36,265 bases of DNA from Bacillota bacterium (GCA_029003235.1 JAQYBZ010000109.1:1-36265), one strand, 5' to 3'; positions 1 to 9,305 are shown, counted from the first letter of the stretch. The notes: a model not told the origin generated them from the letters alone. Translations and numbers: made by a program.

Positions 1-407
1 TTTTCCGCCTCGCCCCCGGGGCGTTTTTTCTGCGCGCCCGCGCCTGCGCGGGCTTGCTTTGGGTCGCGTTTTTCGCGGGGCTTTCCCGTGCGCGGGTTCG
101 GCGGCGTGGCCGCCGCCGTGCGGCATGCGCCGCCCGGTTGACAGACCGAAAAAAGTAAACCGTACTCTACACGTTGCGTGTGGGCGCGTTCTTTTTCGTT
201 GGCTTCTCCCCTGCGCCCCTCCCGTCCCCGCCGCCCCCGCTGGGGGCTCCGGGGAAGCGCGAGGCTGTGCCGCTGGGCTTCCGGTTCCCTGCTTCGTCCC
301 GCCGCCGCTCTCCCATTGTCCGCAGCGCGTAAAGACTGCCCTCCGGCGCGCCCTGCGTGGGATGGGCGCGGTCTTGACCCGCTGCGGGCTTTTTTTGCCC
401 GGCGGGC

Positions 408-437
408 TTGACTTTTCCGGCTCGCACGTGGTATACT
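408..437 (+). promoter_or_regulatory. Putative sigma-A promoter TTGACT-N18-TATACT, with -10 flanked by the perfect 8-bp inverted repeat CTCGCACG/CGTGCGAG (421-428/441-448)
   Basis: Direct reading: TTGACT 408-413, TATACT 432-437; palindrome arms flank the -10. Confidence 0.6.
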
Positions 438-443
438 GTTCGT

Positions 444-533
444 GCGAGGCTGTGCCGCTCCCGTTTGGGAGCCGCCCGAAAGGGTGTCCGGGGTTCAGAC
501 GAAAACCCGTCCGGTTTTTCCGGGCGGGTTTTT
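444..533 (+). ncRNA. Candidate short structured RNA ending in an intrinsic terminator
   Basis: Promoter just upstream; hairpins CUCCC-GUUU-GGGAG and CCC-GAAA-GGG; terminator AAAACCCGTCCGG-TTTTT-CCGGGCGGGTTTT (502-532); no convincing ORF. Confidence 0.4.
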
Positions 534-628
534 TGCTGCTTCGGTACATAGAGCCAAACCAAAATTGATACCCTTTGCCGCTGCGCCCGCCGCTCTTTTT
601 CTACTTGATACGAAATCGCCCGCCCGCC

Positions 629-663
629 TAACGCAACAAAACATCTGTTATTTTGTTGCGTTA
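629..663. repeat. Perfect 13-bp inverted repeat with 9-bp spacer (TAACGCAACAAAA-catctgtta-TTTTGTTGCGTTA)
   Basis: Direct reading. Confidence 0.9.
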
Positions 664-1125
664 ATGGTGTTCAAGGATCGTGGAGGCGCTCCATCCGGCT
701 TCCCACTCTCCCGGTCGAGCGGCCGCCACAAATCCGCAGCAGATCCCCGGTACGGCACAACAAAAGACACAGTGCAATCTTGCTACGACGCAGTCTGCGC
801 GCAGTGAATCAACTGTAATGGCGTGTCATAAGGTATCCAATGACAGATGAACGTTTTGCGGTTCCATCAATTAATGGCCATCGCCTTTCTGCTGCGGCAG
901 GTCTTGCACCGCCGTCTCTCATAGCCGATTTCCAAATTGCTACCGTCAAGCAGTAGTCCGATACTGCGATTTGGGAAAAAAGGCCGTCCGTATTTCTGCG
1001 GCAGAAAGAAGCGGCATATGGCAGCACAGTGACGGCAACCCGATGGGGTAGACAAAGACACTTGGACTTTACAGCAAAAATGAAAGAGACTTGCCGCTCC
1101 CCTGTCCCGGAATCGGAAAATTTGA

Positions 1126-1158
1126 AATTCCCCATGACGCAAAGCGTCATGGGGAATT
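1126..1158 (-). terminator. 15-bp perfect stem with AAA/TTT loop downstream of the deacetylase gene; likely terminator
   Basis: AATTCCCCATGACGC-AAA-GCGTCATGGGGAATT; on the minus strand followed by TCAAATTTT. Confidence 0.55.
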
Positions 1159-1181
1159 GTGTCGTTTCGTACAGAATTCCG

Positions 1182-3473
1182 TCAGGGTGTCCACTCACCG
1201 TGGACAATGCCCGACAGATACCACTTTCCTGCCTGTTTCTGGAAAACCAGCGTCAGGCTGCTCCAGCCCATCGGCGATCCTACGTCCTTACTGTCTACAT
1301 AATAGTCCACAAAGCGGCAGCCCGGATACGCCTCTGCCAGATTGGAAATGGCGGTAGCCGTCTCATAAATCCGATCGGTATTGACTTCATCGGCGGCTGT
1401 GTAGTCACAGTTCCAGACAAATTCCTGCCAATAGCAGTCAAACGTCATCACGATGTCTTCCCCGCTGCCTGCCCAACTGCCCCAGACCAGTTCTGTTTCG
1501 GTATCCTCAGACAGGCTCACAAGCTCTCCGGCCTGTATGGTTCGGTTATTCGGTTCCACGGAAATAAAAGGCGTCAGCGTCACACCCTTTTCCGGGTGAA
1601 TCCAGTCAGCCAGTTTGGTATAATCCTGCGCCTTTATGGCCTCCAGCACCTCTGCACTCATGGCCAGAAGTTCTTCCTCTGTGAGTTTTTTCTCCCATGT
1701 CTTCTCGGTCTGCATATACCGCTGCAGCAGCACCGCAAGTTCGGCTCTTGTGGTCGTCCCCCGCGGAGAAAGCGTGCCGTCGCCGTTGCCGCTGAGCAAT
1801 CCCGTCGCCACTGCCCAGCACAGCGCCGGCTGGGCGTAGTCCGATGCCTTTGCGCCGTCTGTAAAGGCTGCCAGAGAGCCGCCGCTGAGATGTTCATAGC
1901 CCCGGAAGTCTGCAAAACGGTAGAGAATGGTGGCAGTCTGTTCCCGGGTTACATTGGCGTTGGGCGCATAGGTGCCGTCGCCGTTGCCCAAAACAATGCC
2001 GTTCTGCTCCGCCCAGGCAACCGGCGCGGCATACCAGCTATCGGCCGCTACGTCCGTAAAAGCGGAAGAAGCCGCCATTTCCGGCTCACCGCACATACGG
2101 TACAGGACGGTGACCAGCATGGCGCGGGTCACGGACTCTCCTGGAGAGTAGTGATAGCCGCCCGTGCCCAGAAGCAGCTTTTCCGATGCGGCGTAATCTA
2201 TATAGGGATAGAACCAGTCGGAGAGTTTTACATCGTCAAAGACGTTTCCGTTTTTGGAATACAGGGCATAAACGCTTTTGCTGGCACACTTCGTTCCGCC
2301 AGCCGTATAGGCCATGGCACGCACGGGCGTCCCCGGTTCCACCGTAAAGGGCGCGGTGTATACGGCGCTGTCTGCGGTGGGCTCGGAGCCGTCGGTGGTA
2401 TAATAGACCGTATCTTTGGCGCTCAGCGTGACCAGACCGGCGGCGTCAATTTCAAGGGCGGGCGCATCGCACCGCTGCACCGTGATCTTTTGGGTCAGAC
2501 GGTTGCTGCGGCTGCCGTTCATGTCGTATCCGGCCACGGCGTTGATGGTGGTGGTCGATTTTACCGTAAACGGGCCTGTATAGACCTTGCTGGCGGAATT
2601 GGGTACCGTACCGTTGGTGGTATAGTAGATCTTCGTGCCCTTGTCGGCGCTGAGGGTGACCTCTACTCCATCGGGGGTCGCTCTGGTCTGCATTGTGGGC
2701 TTGGAGATCCCGGCATAGGTAAAGCCGTTGTCCCGGCAGGAGCTGTAGATATTCCCGGCGGTAGGTGTGATGCCCCGTCTGCGGAAAAGCTCGCTGAGCG
2801 TCACAAACTCAAAGCCCCGCGCCAGCAGCGTGTCCACCACGCGGATGGCTACATTGACGCTCCAGGAGTGGGAATCATGGAGCAGCAGAATATCTCCGTC
2901 CTGCGCGCCGCTGATCACATTGTTATAGATGACCGTCTCGTTCTGTGTGCGCCAGTCGCCGGAGTCGTCCGACCAGTAAATGGCCGGAGCGCCCAACAGG
3001 GACAGCACCCGGCTGTTATAGTCGCCGTAGGGCGGCCGGACGTAATATGTATTGGTGCAGCCGATGGCGCTGTTGAGGGCGTTGTTGGTCTTCTGAATTT
3101 CCTGCCTCACTTCGCTGTCGGAAAGTGAGGTGAGCGTGGGATGGGAATAGCTGTGGTTGGCAATCTGGTTGCCGTCCTCATAGCACTGCCTGACCACGCT
3201 GGAATACCGCTTCACATAGGAGCCGACCATAAAGAAAGTGCAGTGTACGCCTCGCTCCCGCAGGGCGCTCACAAGGCGCTCCGTGTTGGCGCCGGGACCG
3301 TCGTCAAAGGTCAGGGCGATGATCTTTTTCCCGGAAGACGCTTTTGTTTCTGCGCCGGCGGCAGAGGCCTCCTCCCTGCCCTGATTTTGTGCCGGAGCGG
3401 CAAAGCAGACCCCGGACAGGCAGGAGATCAGGCACGCTGCTGCCACGATCAGACTGAGTAACCGTTTTTTCAA
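1182..3473 (-). CDS. Secreted polysaccharide deacetylase (NodB) with chitobiase-type C-terminal repeats, three SLH domains and a C-terminal unknown domain
   Basis: Signal peptide MKKRLLSLIVAAACLISCLSGVCFA; ALTFDDGPG, HSYSHPTL and RPPYGDYN motifs; SLH repeats; TTG start with GGAGGAGG upstream. Confidence 0.9.
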   Translation of the reverse strand: MKKRLLSLIVAAACLISCLSGVCFAAPAQNQGREEASAAGAETKASSGKKIIALTFDDGPGANTERLVSALRERGVHCTFFMVGSYVKRYSSVVRQCYEDGNQIANHSYSHPTLTSLSDSEVRQEIQKTNNALNSAIGCTNTYYVRPPYGDYNSRVLSLLGAPAIYWSDDSGDWRTQNETVIYNNVISGAQDGDILLLHDSHSWSVNVAIRVVDTLLARGFEFVTLSELFRRRGITPTAGNIYSSCRDNGFTYAGISKPTMQTRATPDGVEVTLSADKGTKIYYTTNGTVPNSASKVYTGPFTVKSTTTINAVAGYDMNGSRSNRLTQKITVQRCDAPALEIDAAGLVTLSAKDTVYYTTDGSEPTADSAVYTAPFTVEPGTPVRAMAYTAGGTKCASKSVYALYSKNGNVFDDVKLSDWFYPYIDYAASEKLLLGTGGYHYSPGESVTRAMLVTVLYRMCGEPEMAASSAFTDVAADSWYAAPVAWAEQNGIVLGNGDGTYAPNANVTREQTATILYRFADFRGYEHLSGGSLAAFTDGAKASDYAQPALCWAVATGLLSGNGDGTLSPRGTTTRAELAVLLQRYMQTEKTWEKKLTEEELLAMSAEVLEAIKAQDYTKLADWIHPEKGVTLTPFISVEPNNRTIQAGELVSLSEDTETELVWGSWAGSGEDIVMTFDCYWQEFVWNCDYTAADEVNTDRIYETATAISNLAEAYPGCRFVDYYVDSKDVGSPMGWSSLTLVFQKQAGKWYLSGIVHGEWTP

Positions 3474-3598
3474 GAAAATTCCTCCTCCGTTTCCCTATCA
3501 ATTCCTGAAACTGGGAATCTGAAAGATATTATATCACGGGCTTATATAAAAGTGTAGTAATTTCAGCAGAAAAATTCCTGTCCTTTCCGAAAATGCCG

Positions 3599-3627
3599 TT
3601 TACTTTTTTGCAGCTCGGTTGTAAAAT
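3599..3627 (+). promoter_or_regulatory. Putative pfkA promoter TTTACT-N17-TAAAAT
   Basis: Direct reading upstream of pfkA. Confidence 0.45.
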
Positions 3628-3684
3628 AGTGCCGAAAGCGAAAGCAATAGAGAAAAACAGAGCATTTCACAGGAGGTTGATTTT

Positions 3685-4677
3685 ATGGATATTTCTGCAC
3701 CAAAGGTACGCCGCATTGGTGTGCTGACCTCCGGCGGCGACGCGCCCGGCATGAACGCAGCAGTTCGCGCCGTGTTCCGCGCCTGCGTCAACCGGGGCAT
3801 CGACTGCATCGGCATCCGCCGGGGCTGGAACGGGCTGATCAACGGCGACGTGTTCCGTCTGGATCAGAAAGCGTGCAGCCATATTATTGACCGGGGCGGC
3901 ACCATTCTCTTTTCGGCCAGAAGCGAGGAATTCAAGACGCCCGCCGGTATCCAGAAGGCGGTCAACACCTGCAAGCTCATCGGGATGGATGGCATCGTGG
4001 CCATTGGCGGCGACGGCACTTTCCGGGGCGCGCTGGAGTTGTCCAAATCGGGAATATCCGTGGTGGGTATCCCCGGCACCATCGACAATGACATCAGCTG
4101 CACCTCTTATACCATTGGCTTTGACACCGCCGCCAACACAGCCATTGAGGCCATAGACAAGCTGCGCGACACCATGCAGTCCCACGAGCGCTGCTCCGTG
4201 GTGGAGGTCATGGGACGGGGCGCCGGGCATCTGGCTCTGTATGTGGGTCTGGCAACAGGAGCCACCGCCGTGCTGGTGCCGGAGGAAAAGATCGACTATG
4301 AGCGGGACGTGATTGAAAAGATCCGTGCCGCCAGACTCAACGGCTTTACCCACTATATGATCGTCGTGGCCGAGGGTGCCGCCAGTGCCTTTGACGTGGC
4401 GGCTGAAATCAAAGAGGCCACATCCCTGGATCCCAGAGTTACGGTGCTGGGGCATATTCAGCGGGGCGGTTCCCCTACAGGCCGGGATCGCGTAACGGCC
4501 ACCAGAATGGGCTATTACGCTGTGGAGGTCATGGCCGCCGGGAAAACCAACCGGATCATCTGTGAGCGCAGCGGCAAGATCACAGACGTGGATATTGAAG
4601 AGGGGCTTTCCATGACCAAGACGCTGGAGCAGCAGGATGTGGACACCCTCCACGCCATGACCGGCATCGATTCGTAA
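3685..4677 (+). CDS. pfkA: 6-phosphofructokinase, ATP-dependent type
   Basis: GVLTSGGDAPGMNAAVRA, GGDGTFRGA (Gly rather than Asp as in PPi-dependent enzymes), GIPGTIDNDI; RBS AGGAGG. Confidence 0.95.
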   Translation: MDISAPKVRRIGVLTSGGDAPGMNAAVRAVFRACVNRGIDCIGIRRGWNGLINGDVFRLDQKACSHIIDRGGTILFSARSEEFKTPAGIQKAVNTCKLIGMDGIVAIGGDGTFRGALELSKSGISVVGIPGTIDNDISCTSYTIGFDTAANTAIEAIDKLRDTMQSHERCSVVEVMGRGAGHLALYVGLATGATAVLVPEEKIDYERDVIEKIRAARLNGFTHYMIVVAEGAASAFDVAAEIKEATSLDPRVTVLGHIQRGGSPTGRDRVTATRMGYYAVEVMAAGKTNRIICERSGKITDVDIEEGLSMTKTLEQQDVDTLHAMTGIDS

Positions 4678-4695
4678 TTTTCCCCATAGAAACTG

Positions 4696-4740
4696 CAAGC
4701 CCACCGGAAGCAGCGCTTTCCGGTGGGCTTGTGCTTTTTA
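4696..4740. terminator. Bidirectional intrinsic terminator between pfkA and the nucleotidase-family gene
   Basis: CAAGCCCACCGGAA...TTCCGGTGGGCTTG followed by T-rich tract. Confidence 0.8.
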
Positions 4741-4742
4741 TG

Positions 4743-6899
4743 TTATTTTACCATTTGATGGTAACGGGTCAGCATGGTGGCGGCTTCGGCACGGGTGGTA
4801 TTCCCTGCCGGAAGCAGATAGTTCACGCCGGACTCGTTGGAACCGGTCACCAGTCCCACTGCTACCGCCCACTGCAGGGCGTCCTGTGCCCAGTCGCTGA
4901 CCTTCCCGGCGTCGGGATAGGCGTCCAGCGGGGCTTTGGCACTCAGGTCGCCGCCCGTATGTTTCACATAGCGGTAGAAAATGGCTGCCGTCTGCTCCCG
5001 GGTGACGTTGCTGTTTGGCTCAAATTCCGTAGCGGAGGTGCCCAGAACGATGCCGTTGTTGGCAGCCCAGCAGACGGCGTCCGTGTACCACTGGCCGTCG
5101 GGGACATCCCGGAAGGGATTGTCATAGCCGGAAGCCTCCGGTTCCCCGGCGAGGCGGTACAGGGTCATCACGATCATGGCGCGGGTCATTTTCTCCTGCG
5201 GGCAGAAGGTTCCGTCGGGATTGCCCACAAACAGGCCATTTTGCGTGGTGTATTTTACATATTCATAGAACCAGTCGCTCTCTTTGACATCCTTGTAGGG
5301 ATTCTCATAGGGCTGCTGTGACAATACGGTAATGCGGTTCTGGGCTTGCGCATAGCGCTGGCCGACCACGCCGCCCAGATCTTCCTTCATGTACATCTGC
5401 ACGATGTCCCGGGTTTTGATGCCGTTGCCGTTGTTCAGATACTTCGCGCCCTCGGCGCTTTTGGCGTTCTTGAATACGTAATAGGTGTCGTTGCCGTTCA
5501 TGAGATAGTTGTCGGCAATGACGGCATAGGTGGCATCCGGGTCAAAGGCTTCACCGCCCACGGAGGTGATGGTTACCCGCTTGATGCTGTTGGCCTGATA
5601 GAACTTGCCGTAGGCCTCGCCCTTGTCATAAGGCGCATAGGCTGCCACGGTGTAGGTCAGGCCGGAAACCTGCGCAAAGCCGGGGCAGGCGTCGCCGTAG
5701 TCGTCAGAGGGCGAAGTGCCCGCCTCCAGCGCCTCCAGAAGCTGGCTGCCCTTGAGATAGAGGATGCCAACGCCCATGGGAGAGAACGGAAGCGCCCGGA
5801 GAAGGTCGGTCTGGGTAATCTGGCCGTCATAGATGGAATTGTCGCAGTTGCCGCCGTTCTGAATGGCTACCACGGGCACGTCCTTGTCGAAGCCCTCGAA
5901 CTCGTTCTCCGCGAACCATTTCAGCGCGTCCGTCACCAGATCGCCCAGGTTGGTCTCGCGGGTACGGCCGGCAGAATCCCTGCCGTCGAGAATCACTTCG
6001 GACACACCAACCACCGTATCGGCGTTGGCTTTCACCGTATCGGCCAGCGCGGCTACCGTTTCGTCCTTGCCGTCCAGCGTGACTTCCTCTCCGGTCACGG
6101 CTTTGGTCGCGTTATCGATGACATAAGCGCCTGTGGTGAACTTGTCCCCCGCCACAATGTCTACGGCGCCGTCGCAGGACTCCGCGCCGGGGTCGTTGAT
6201 CAGACGCACCAGCACGTCCGTATCCTCCGGCGTCTGCACCGGGCATACCTCATAGCCGGACAGAAAACCGTCCTGCAAATCGTCGGCCGTGTCGGGATCC
6301 GTCAGTGCAACCACGCCAATCTTCAGGCCGTTGTCCAGATGGAAAACATGATTGGCGGAAAAAGCGTAATAGCCGCTGTTGTCGTCAGCAATGGCATAAT
6401 TGGAGCAAAGAACCTGAAACTTTGCCGGAGCTTTGGCAGGGCGGGTCTCGGTCACGTCTCCCTTACCGTTTTTGGCATAGGTCAGTGCCTCACATCCCTG
6501 AAGCAGCTCCGCCTGGGTGTAGTATTTATAAAAGTTGCCGTGCCAGAGATAGCCGGTGGTGGCGTCGCCGTATACAAAATCATACGGACCCATGGCTGCC
6601 GCGTCATAGCCGGCGGCCTCCATGAGGGCATAGACCGAAAGACCGCGATCCGTATTGGCAGCAGCCGTGCCCTGCAGATAGTTGCCGGCGTCCAGCAACA
6701 GCACCTGCGCGCCTTTGGCCTCGTAATCTGCCTTGACTGCGGCGATCTGAGCGTAAACGTCCACATCGCCCCGGACGTTGGCCGTATAGAGTACCACGGT
6801 CTTGCCCGTATAGTTGTCTGCTGCATAGACAGACGGAATCAGCGCCAGCATCAACGACAGTACTAGCAGCAGGGACGTTACCCGTTTGCACAATTTCAT
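4743..6899 (-). CDS. SLH-domain 5'-nucleotidase/UshA-family surface protein, probably catalytically dead
   Basis: Signal peptide MKLCKRVTSLLLVLSLMLALIPSVYA; 5'_nucleotid_C motifs (ETNLGDLVTDAL, NGG, LPFSPMGV, QVSGLTYTV); three SLH repeats; ATG at 6899 with RBS. Confidence 0.88.
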   Translation of the reverse strand: MKLCKRVTSLLLVLSLMLALIPSVYAADNYTGKTVVLYTANVRGDVDVYAQIAAVKADYEAKGAQVLLLDAGNYLQGTAAANTDRGLSVYALMEAAGYDAAAMGPYDFVYGDATTGYLWHGNFYKYYTQAELLQGCEALTYAKNGKGDVTETRPAKAPAKFQVLCSNYAIADDNSGYYAFSANHVFHLDNGLKIGVVALTDPDTADDLQDGFLSGYEVCPVQTPEDTDVLVRLINDPGAESCDGAVDIVAGDKFTTGAYVIDNATKAVTGEEVTLDGKDETVAALADTVKANADTVVGVSEVILDGRDSAGRTRETNLGDLVTDALKWFAENEFEGFDKDVPVVAIQNGGNCDNSIYDGQITQTDLLRALPFSPMGVGILYLKGSQLLEALEAGTSPSDDYGDACPGFAQVSGLTYTVAAYAPYDKGEAYGKFYQANSIKRVTITSVGGEAFDPDATYAVIADNYLMNGNDTYYVFKNAKSAEGAKYLNNGNGIKTRDIVQMYMKEDLGGVVGQRYAQAQNRITVLSQQPYENPYKDVKESDWFYEYVKYTTQNGLFVGNPDGTFCPQEKMTRAMIVMTLYRLAGEPEASGYDNPFRDVPDGQWYTDAVCWAANNGIVLGTSATEFEPNSNVTREQTAAIFYRYVKHTGGDLSAKAPLDAYPDAGKVSDWAQDALQWAVAVGLVTGSNESGVNYLLPAGNTTRAEAATMLTRYHQMVK

Positions 6900-6986
6900 G
6901 TATGTTCCTTCTTTCGTTCTTGATGCTTTCATTATAGCAGGCGGCAATTTGGCCGCAAGCCCCCCACGGGGATAAAATCTGATAAA

Positions 6987-8168
6987 TTACGGCCAGATGG
7001 TGCCGCTGACGCCGAGTTCCGTGCCCACGGTCAAAAGATCCACATCCGCATACCAATCCGGATAGAGCAGCTTGCCGAAATACAGGCTGTAATACAGGCG
7101 CTGACTGTCGGTGCCGTAGACCGCCGCCGTGGGGACAATGAGAATCCGGCAGCCGGGGAACCGGGTGGCCATGGCATCATAGGCGCCGGCGCTGTCGGTG
7201 CATTTGACGATGACGTTGGGGTTTTTCCCCAGAACCCAATCGTCCGTCACGTGATAATCGCTTAAGTTCTGTGCCACATTGTAGCTGCCCGTGTCGGCCA
7301 GCAAAGGGCAGTAGCCTGTGGTTATGCCATCCTGGGCATACTCCCAGTAGACCGAGACCTGTTGGCAGGCATAGACCTGCTGGGTAATGTTTTGCAGGCG
7401 GAAACTCCAGTAGGCATAGGGATTATACGCCCATCCGGCATAGACGGTCACATTGCCGTCGGCCTGAAAGACATCCTCCGGATGAATCTGCGCTCCGTCC
7501 TGGGTGAACCAGCCTGTAAAGTCATAGCCGCTTCTGGCCGCCGTGGGCAGATCGCCCCAGGGATCGCCCAGATAGACGGTGCGCTCCGCCTGGCCGGAGG
7601 TAATCCAGCCCCCGTTGGGGTCAAATATTACCCCGTAGCCGCCCCGTGCCGCCCAGTGGGCGTAGAGGCTGTGATTTTCGCTGTTGGTGACAAGGGTTTC
7701 GGCCGTGATCTGACGGCCGCCGTTGGAAGCGGCGTACCATCCCGTAAAGGTATATCCCGGCCGGGTGGCAACCGGCAGTTGGCCGTAAGGCTCTCCCACC
7801 GTCACCGTCAGGCTTTCCACGTCACATTGCCCCCGGTTGGGGCGCAGCGTCACGGTAATTTCTTTGGCTTCCGGGGGTTTCGTCGGCTCTGTGGCCTGCA
7901 CCGGAGCTGTACCGCCGTCCGGACTGCCTGAGGTCTGGACAATCTGCGGCTCCTCCCTATGGCTGTCTTCGGTCTGTGTGACCGGCATAGCCTCTTTCGT
8001 CTCAGGAACAGTTTCCTCCTGCTCCGGCTGGGTCGGCTCCGTGTCCTGCCGGCTCTGGGTCGTTTCGTAGACGATCTGTTCCGCGTTTACCATGATGCGG
8101 CGGCGGCAGCCCGTGAGACACAGCACCAGACACAGCACCAGAATCACCGCCGGTATTGCTTTTTTCAT
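6987..8168 (-). CDS. Lipoprotein with two InlB B-repeat (Listeria-Bacteroides repeat) domains
   Basis: Lipobox LCLTGC; GYTFTGWYAASNGG and GYDFTGWFTQDG repeats; ATG at 8168 with GGGGAGG RBS. Confidence 0.85.
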   Translation of the reverse strand: MKKAIPAVILVLCLVLCLTGCRRRIMVNAEQIVYETTQSRQDTEPTQPEQEETVPETKEAMPVTQTEDSHREEPQIVQTSGSPDGGTAPVQATEPTKPPEAKEITVTLRPNRGQCDVESLTVTVGEPYGQLPVATRPGYTFTGWYAASNGGRQITAETLVTNSENHSLYAHWAARGGYGVIFDPNGGWITSGQAERTVYLGDPWGDLPTAARSGYDFTGWFTQDGAQIHPEDVFQADGNVTVYAGWAYNPYAYWSFRLQNITQQVYACQQVSVYWEYAQDGITTGYCPLLADTGSYNVAQNLSDYHVTDDWVLGKNPNVIVKCTDSAGAYDAMATRFPGCRILIVPTAAVYGTDSQRLYYSLYFGKLLYPDWYADVDLLTVGTELGVSGTIWP

Positions 8169-8181
8169 TGTTCTGCCTCCC

Positions 8182-9303
8182 CTACAGGCCAATCACGAAT
8201 CGGATGCGCAGGCGTTCCCTGCGAGAAAGTGTTCCATAAATTTCCGTGACCGTATGGGTCATATATTCCTTCATCTGGTCGCGCTGCGCTTCCAGCAGCG
8301 GATGATCGCTGTAGGCCGCAAGCTCAAACAGCTCCACCGCCTGCGCAGATTGGGGCGCGTTCTCCCCTGCCTGCCTGCGCCATTTCTGCGTATACAGATA
8401 CATGGCCACGATGGCGTCGGCGCAGTCCGGGCTATTTATTCCGTCGCGGGCGCTTTCCCGGCGCTTTTGCAGCCGGTCGCGCCAGACGGCCGGCACGAAC
8501 AGCACCAGCAGGGTCAGCCCCGTCAGCACCAGAAACAGGGTGTTGATTTTCTTCGGCGGCTGCAGCGCCTCGTCGGGCAACTGGGGTGCCTCCGCCGACT
8601 GCTCCTGTGTCTCCGTCTGCGTCTCCGGCGCGGGGCTTTCCGCATAGAAAATACTGTGGATTGCCAGAGTGTCCCGCAACCTTTCGTCCAGATTTGAAAC
8701 AGCAGGGCTTTGCGCCGGAGCAAGCATCAGAACTGCCAATGCAACCACTGCCAGCAGCCCCAGCGCCACTGCGGAACGCTGCCAAAAGCAGCCGGAGGGC
8801 AAAAGGCAGAGCACCAGAAACGCCAGCACCGCCAGCAGATACCCGGTCTGGGGCGCAATGCCCAAATAGGCAAAGCTCAGCGCCAGAACGCCCGACAACG
8901 GCAGCGCCACCGCCTTTTTCCATGCGGCGCAGCCAAGGCCGGTCAGCGCCGACAGGAGTGCCAGCGCCGCCCCGATGGAGCCGGAGGAGACGGTGAAATA
9001 ATCATATTCATAGGATTGGCAGCTTTCGCTGGCAGCGTACAGGCTGTTCAACAGCAGCTTTACGCCGCCGAAGACCGGCGGCAGAAACAGAGCGCCAAAC
9101 GCCAGCGCTGCCATGACAAGAAGCAGTCCTCTGCCCAAGCGCTTTGAGGGGATCAGCGCCAATAGCCCCAAAAGGCACGGAAGCGTCCATATAAAATACC
9201 GGCTCAGACCTGCGGCGGACAGAAAGGCCAGCCACAGACTGACAAGCAGCGCCGTCGCAGGCAGCGCGGCCGCAGGCGTATGGGTACGAATTGTAAGCTT
9301 CAT
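8182..9303 (-). CDS. Multi-pass membrane protein of a MoxR/DUF58 operon, with DUF4129-like C-terminus
   Basis: Multiple TM segments; ATG at 9303 with GGAGG, immediately downstream of the DUF58 gene. Confidence 0.7.
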   Translation of the reverse strand: MKLTIRTHTPAAALPATALLVSLWLAFLSAAGLSRYFIWTLPCLLGLLALIPSKRLGRGLLLVMAALAFGALFLPPVFGGVKLLLNSLYAASESCQSYEYDYFTVSSGSIGAALALLSALTGLGCAAWKKAVALPLSGVLALSFAYLGIAPQTGYLLAVLAFLVLCLLPSGCFWQRSAVALGLLAVVALAVLMLAPAQSPAVSNLDERLRDTLAIHSIFYAESPAPETQTETQEQSAEAPQLPDEALQPPKKINTLFLVLTGLTLLVLFVPAVWRDRLQKRRESARDGINSPDCADAIVAMYLYTQKWRRQAGENAPQSAQAVELFELAAYSDHPLLEAQRDQMKEYMTHTVTEIYGTLSRRERLRIRFVIGL

Positions 9304-9305
9304 CC

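Noticed and set aside
59-807. ORFs 59-568 (+), 167-562 (-), 178-411 (+), 442-807 (+)
   Set aside because: Mutually overlapping, Arg/Pro/Gly-rich, no RBS pattern or recognisable domain; one runs through a promoter/terminator cassette. Likely spurious from high GC.
809-1207. 132-aa minus-strand ORF
   Set aside because: Crosses the hairpin at 1126-1158, overlaps the end of the deacetylase gene, no recognisable family.
1029-3128. 699-aa ORF on the plus strand
   Set aside because: Antisense shadow of the deacetylase-SLH gene, which has a signal peptide, RBS and clear domains.
3667-4704. 345-aa ORF on the minus strand
   Set aside because: Antisense shadow of pfkA.
5346-6866. 506-aa ORF on the plus strand
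   Set aside because: Antisense shadow of the nucleotidase-family gene; no domains.
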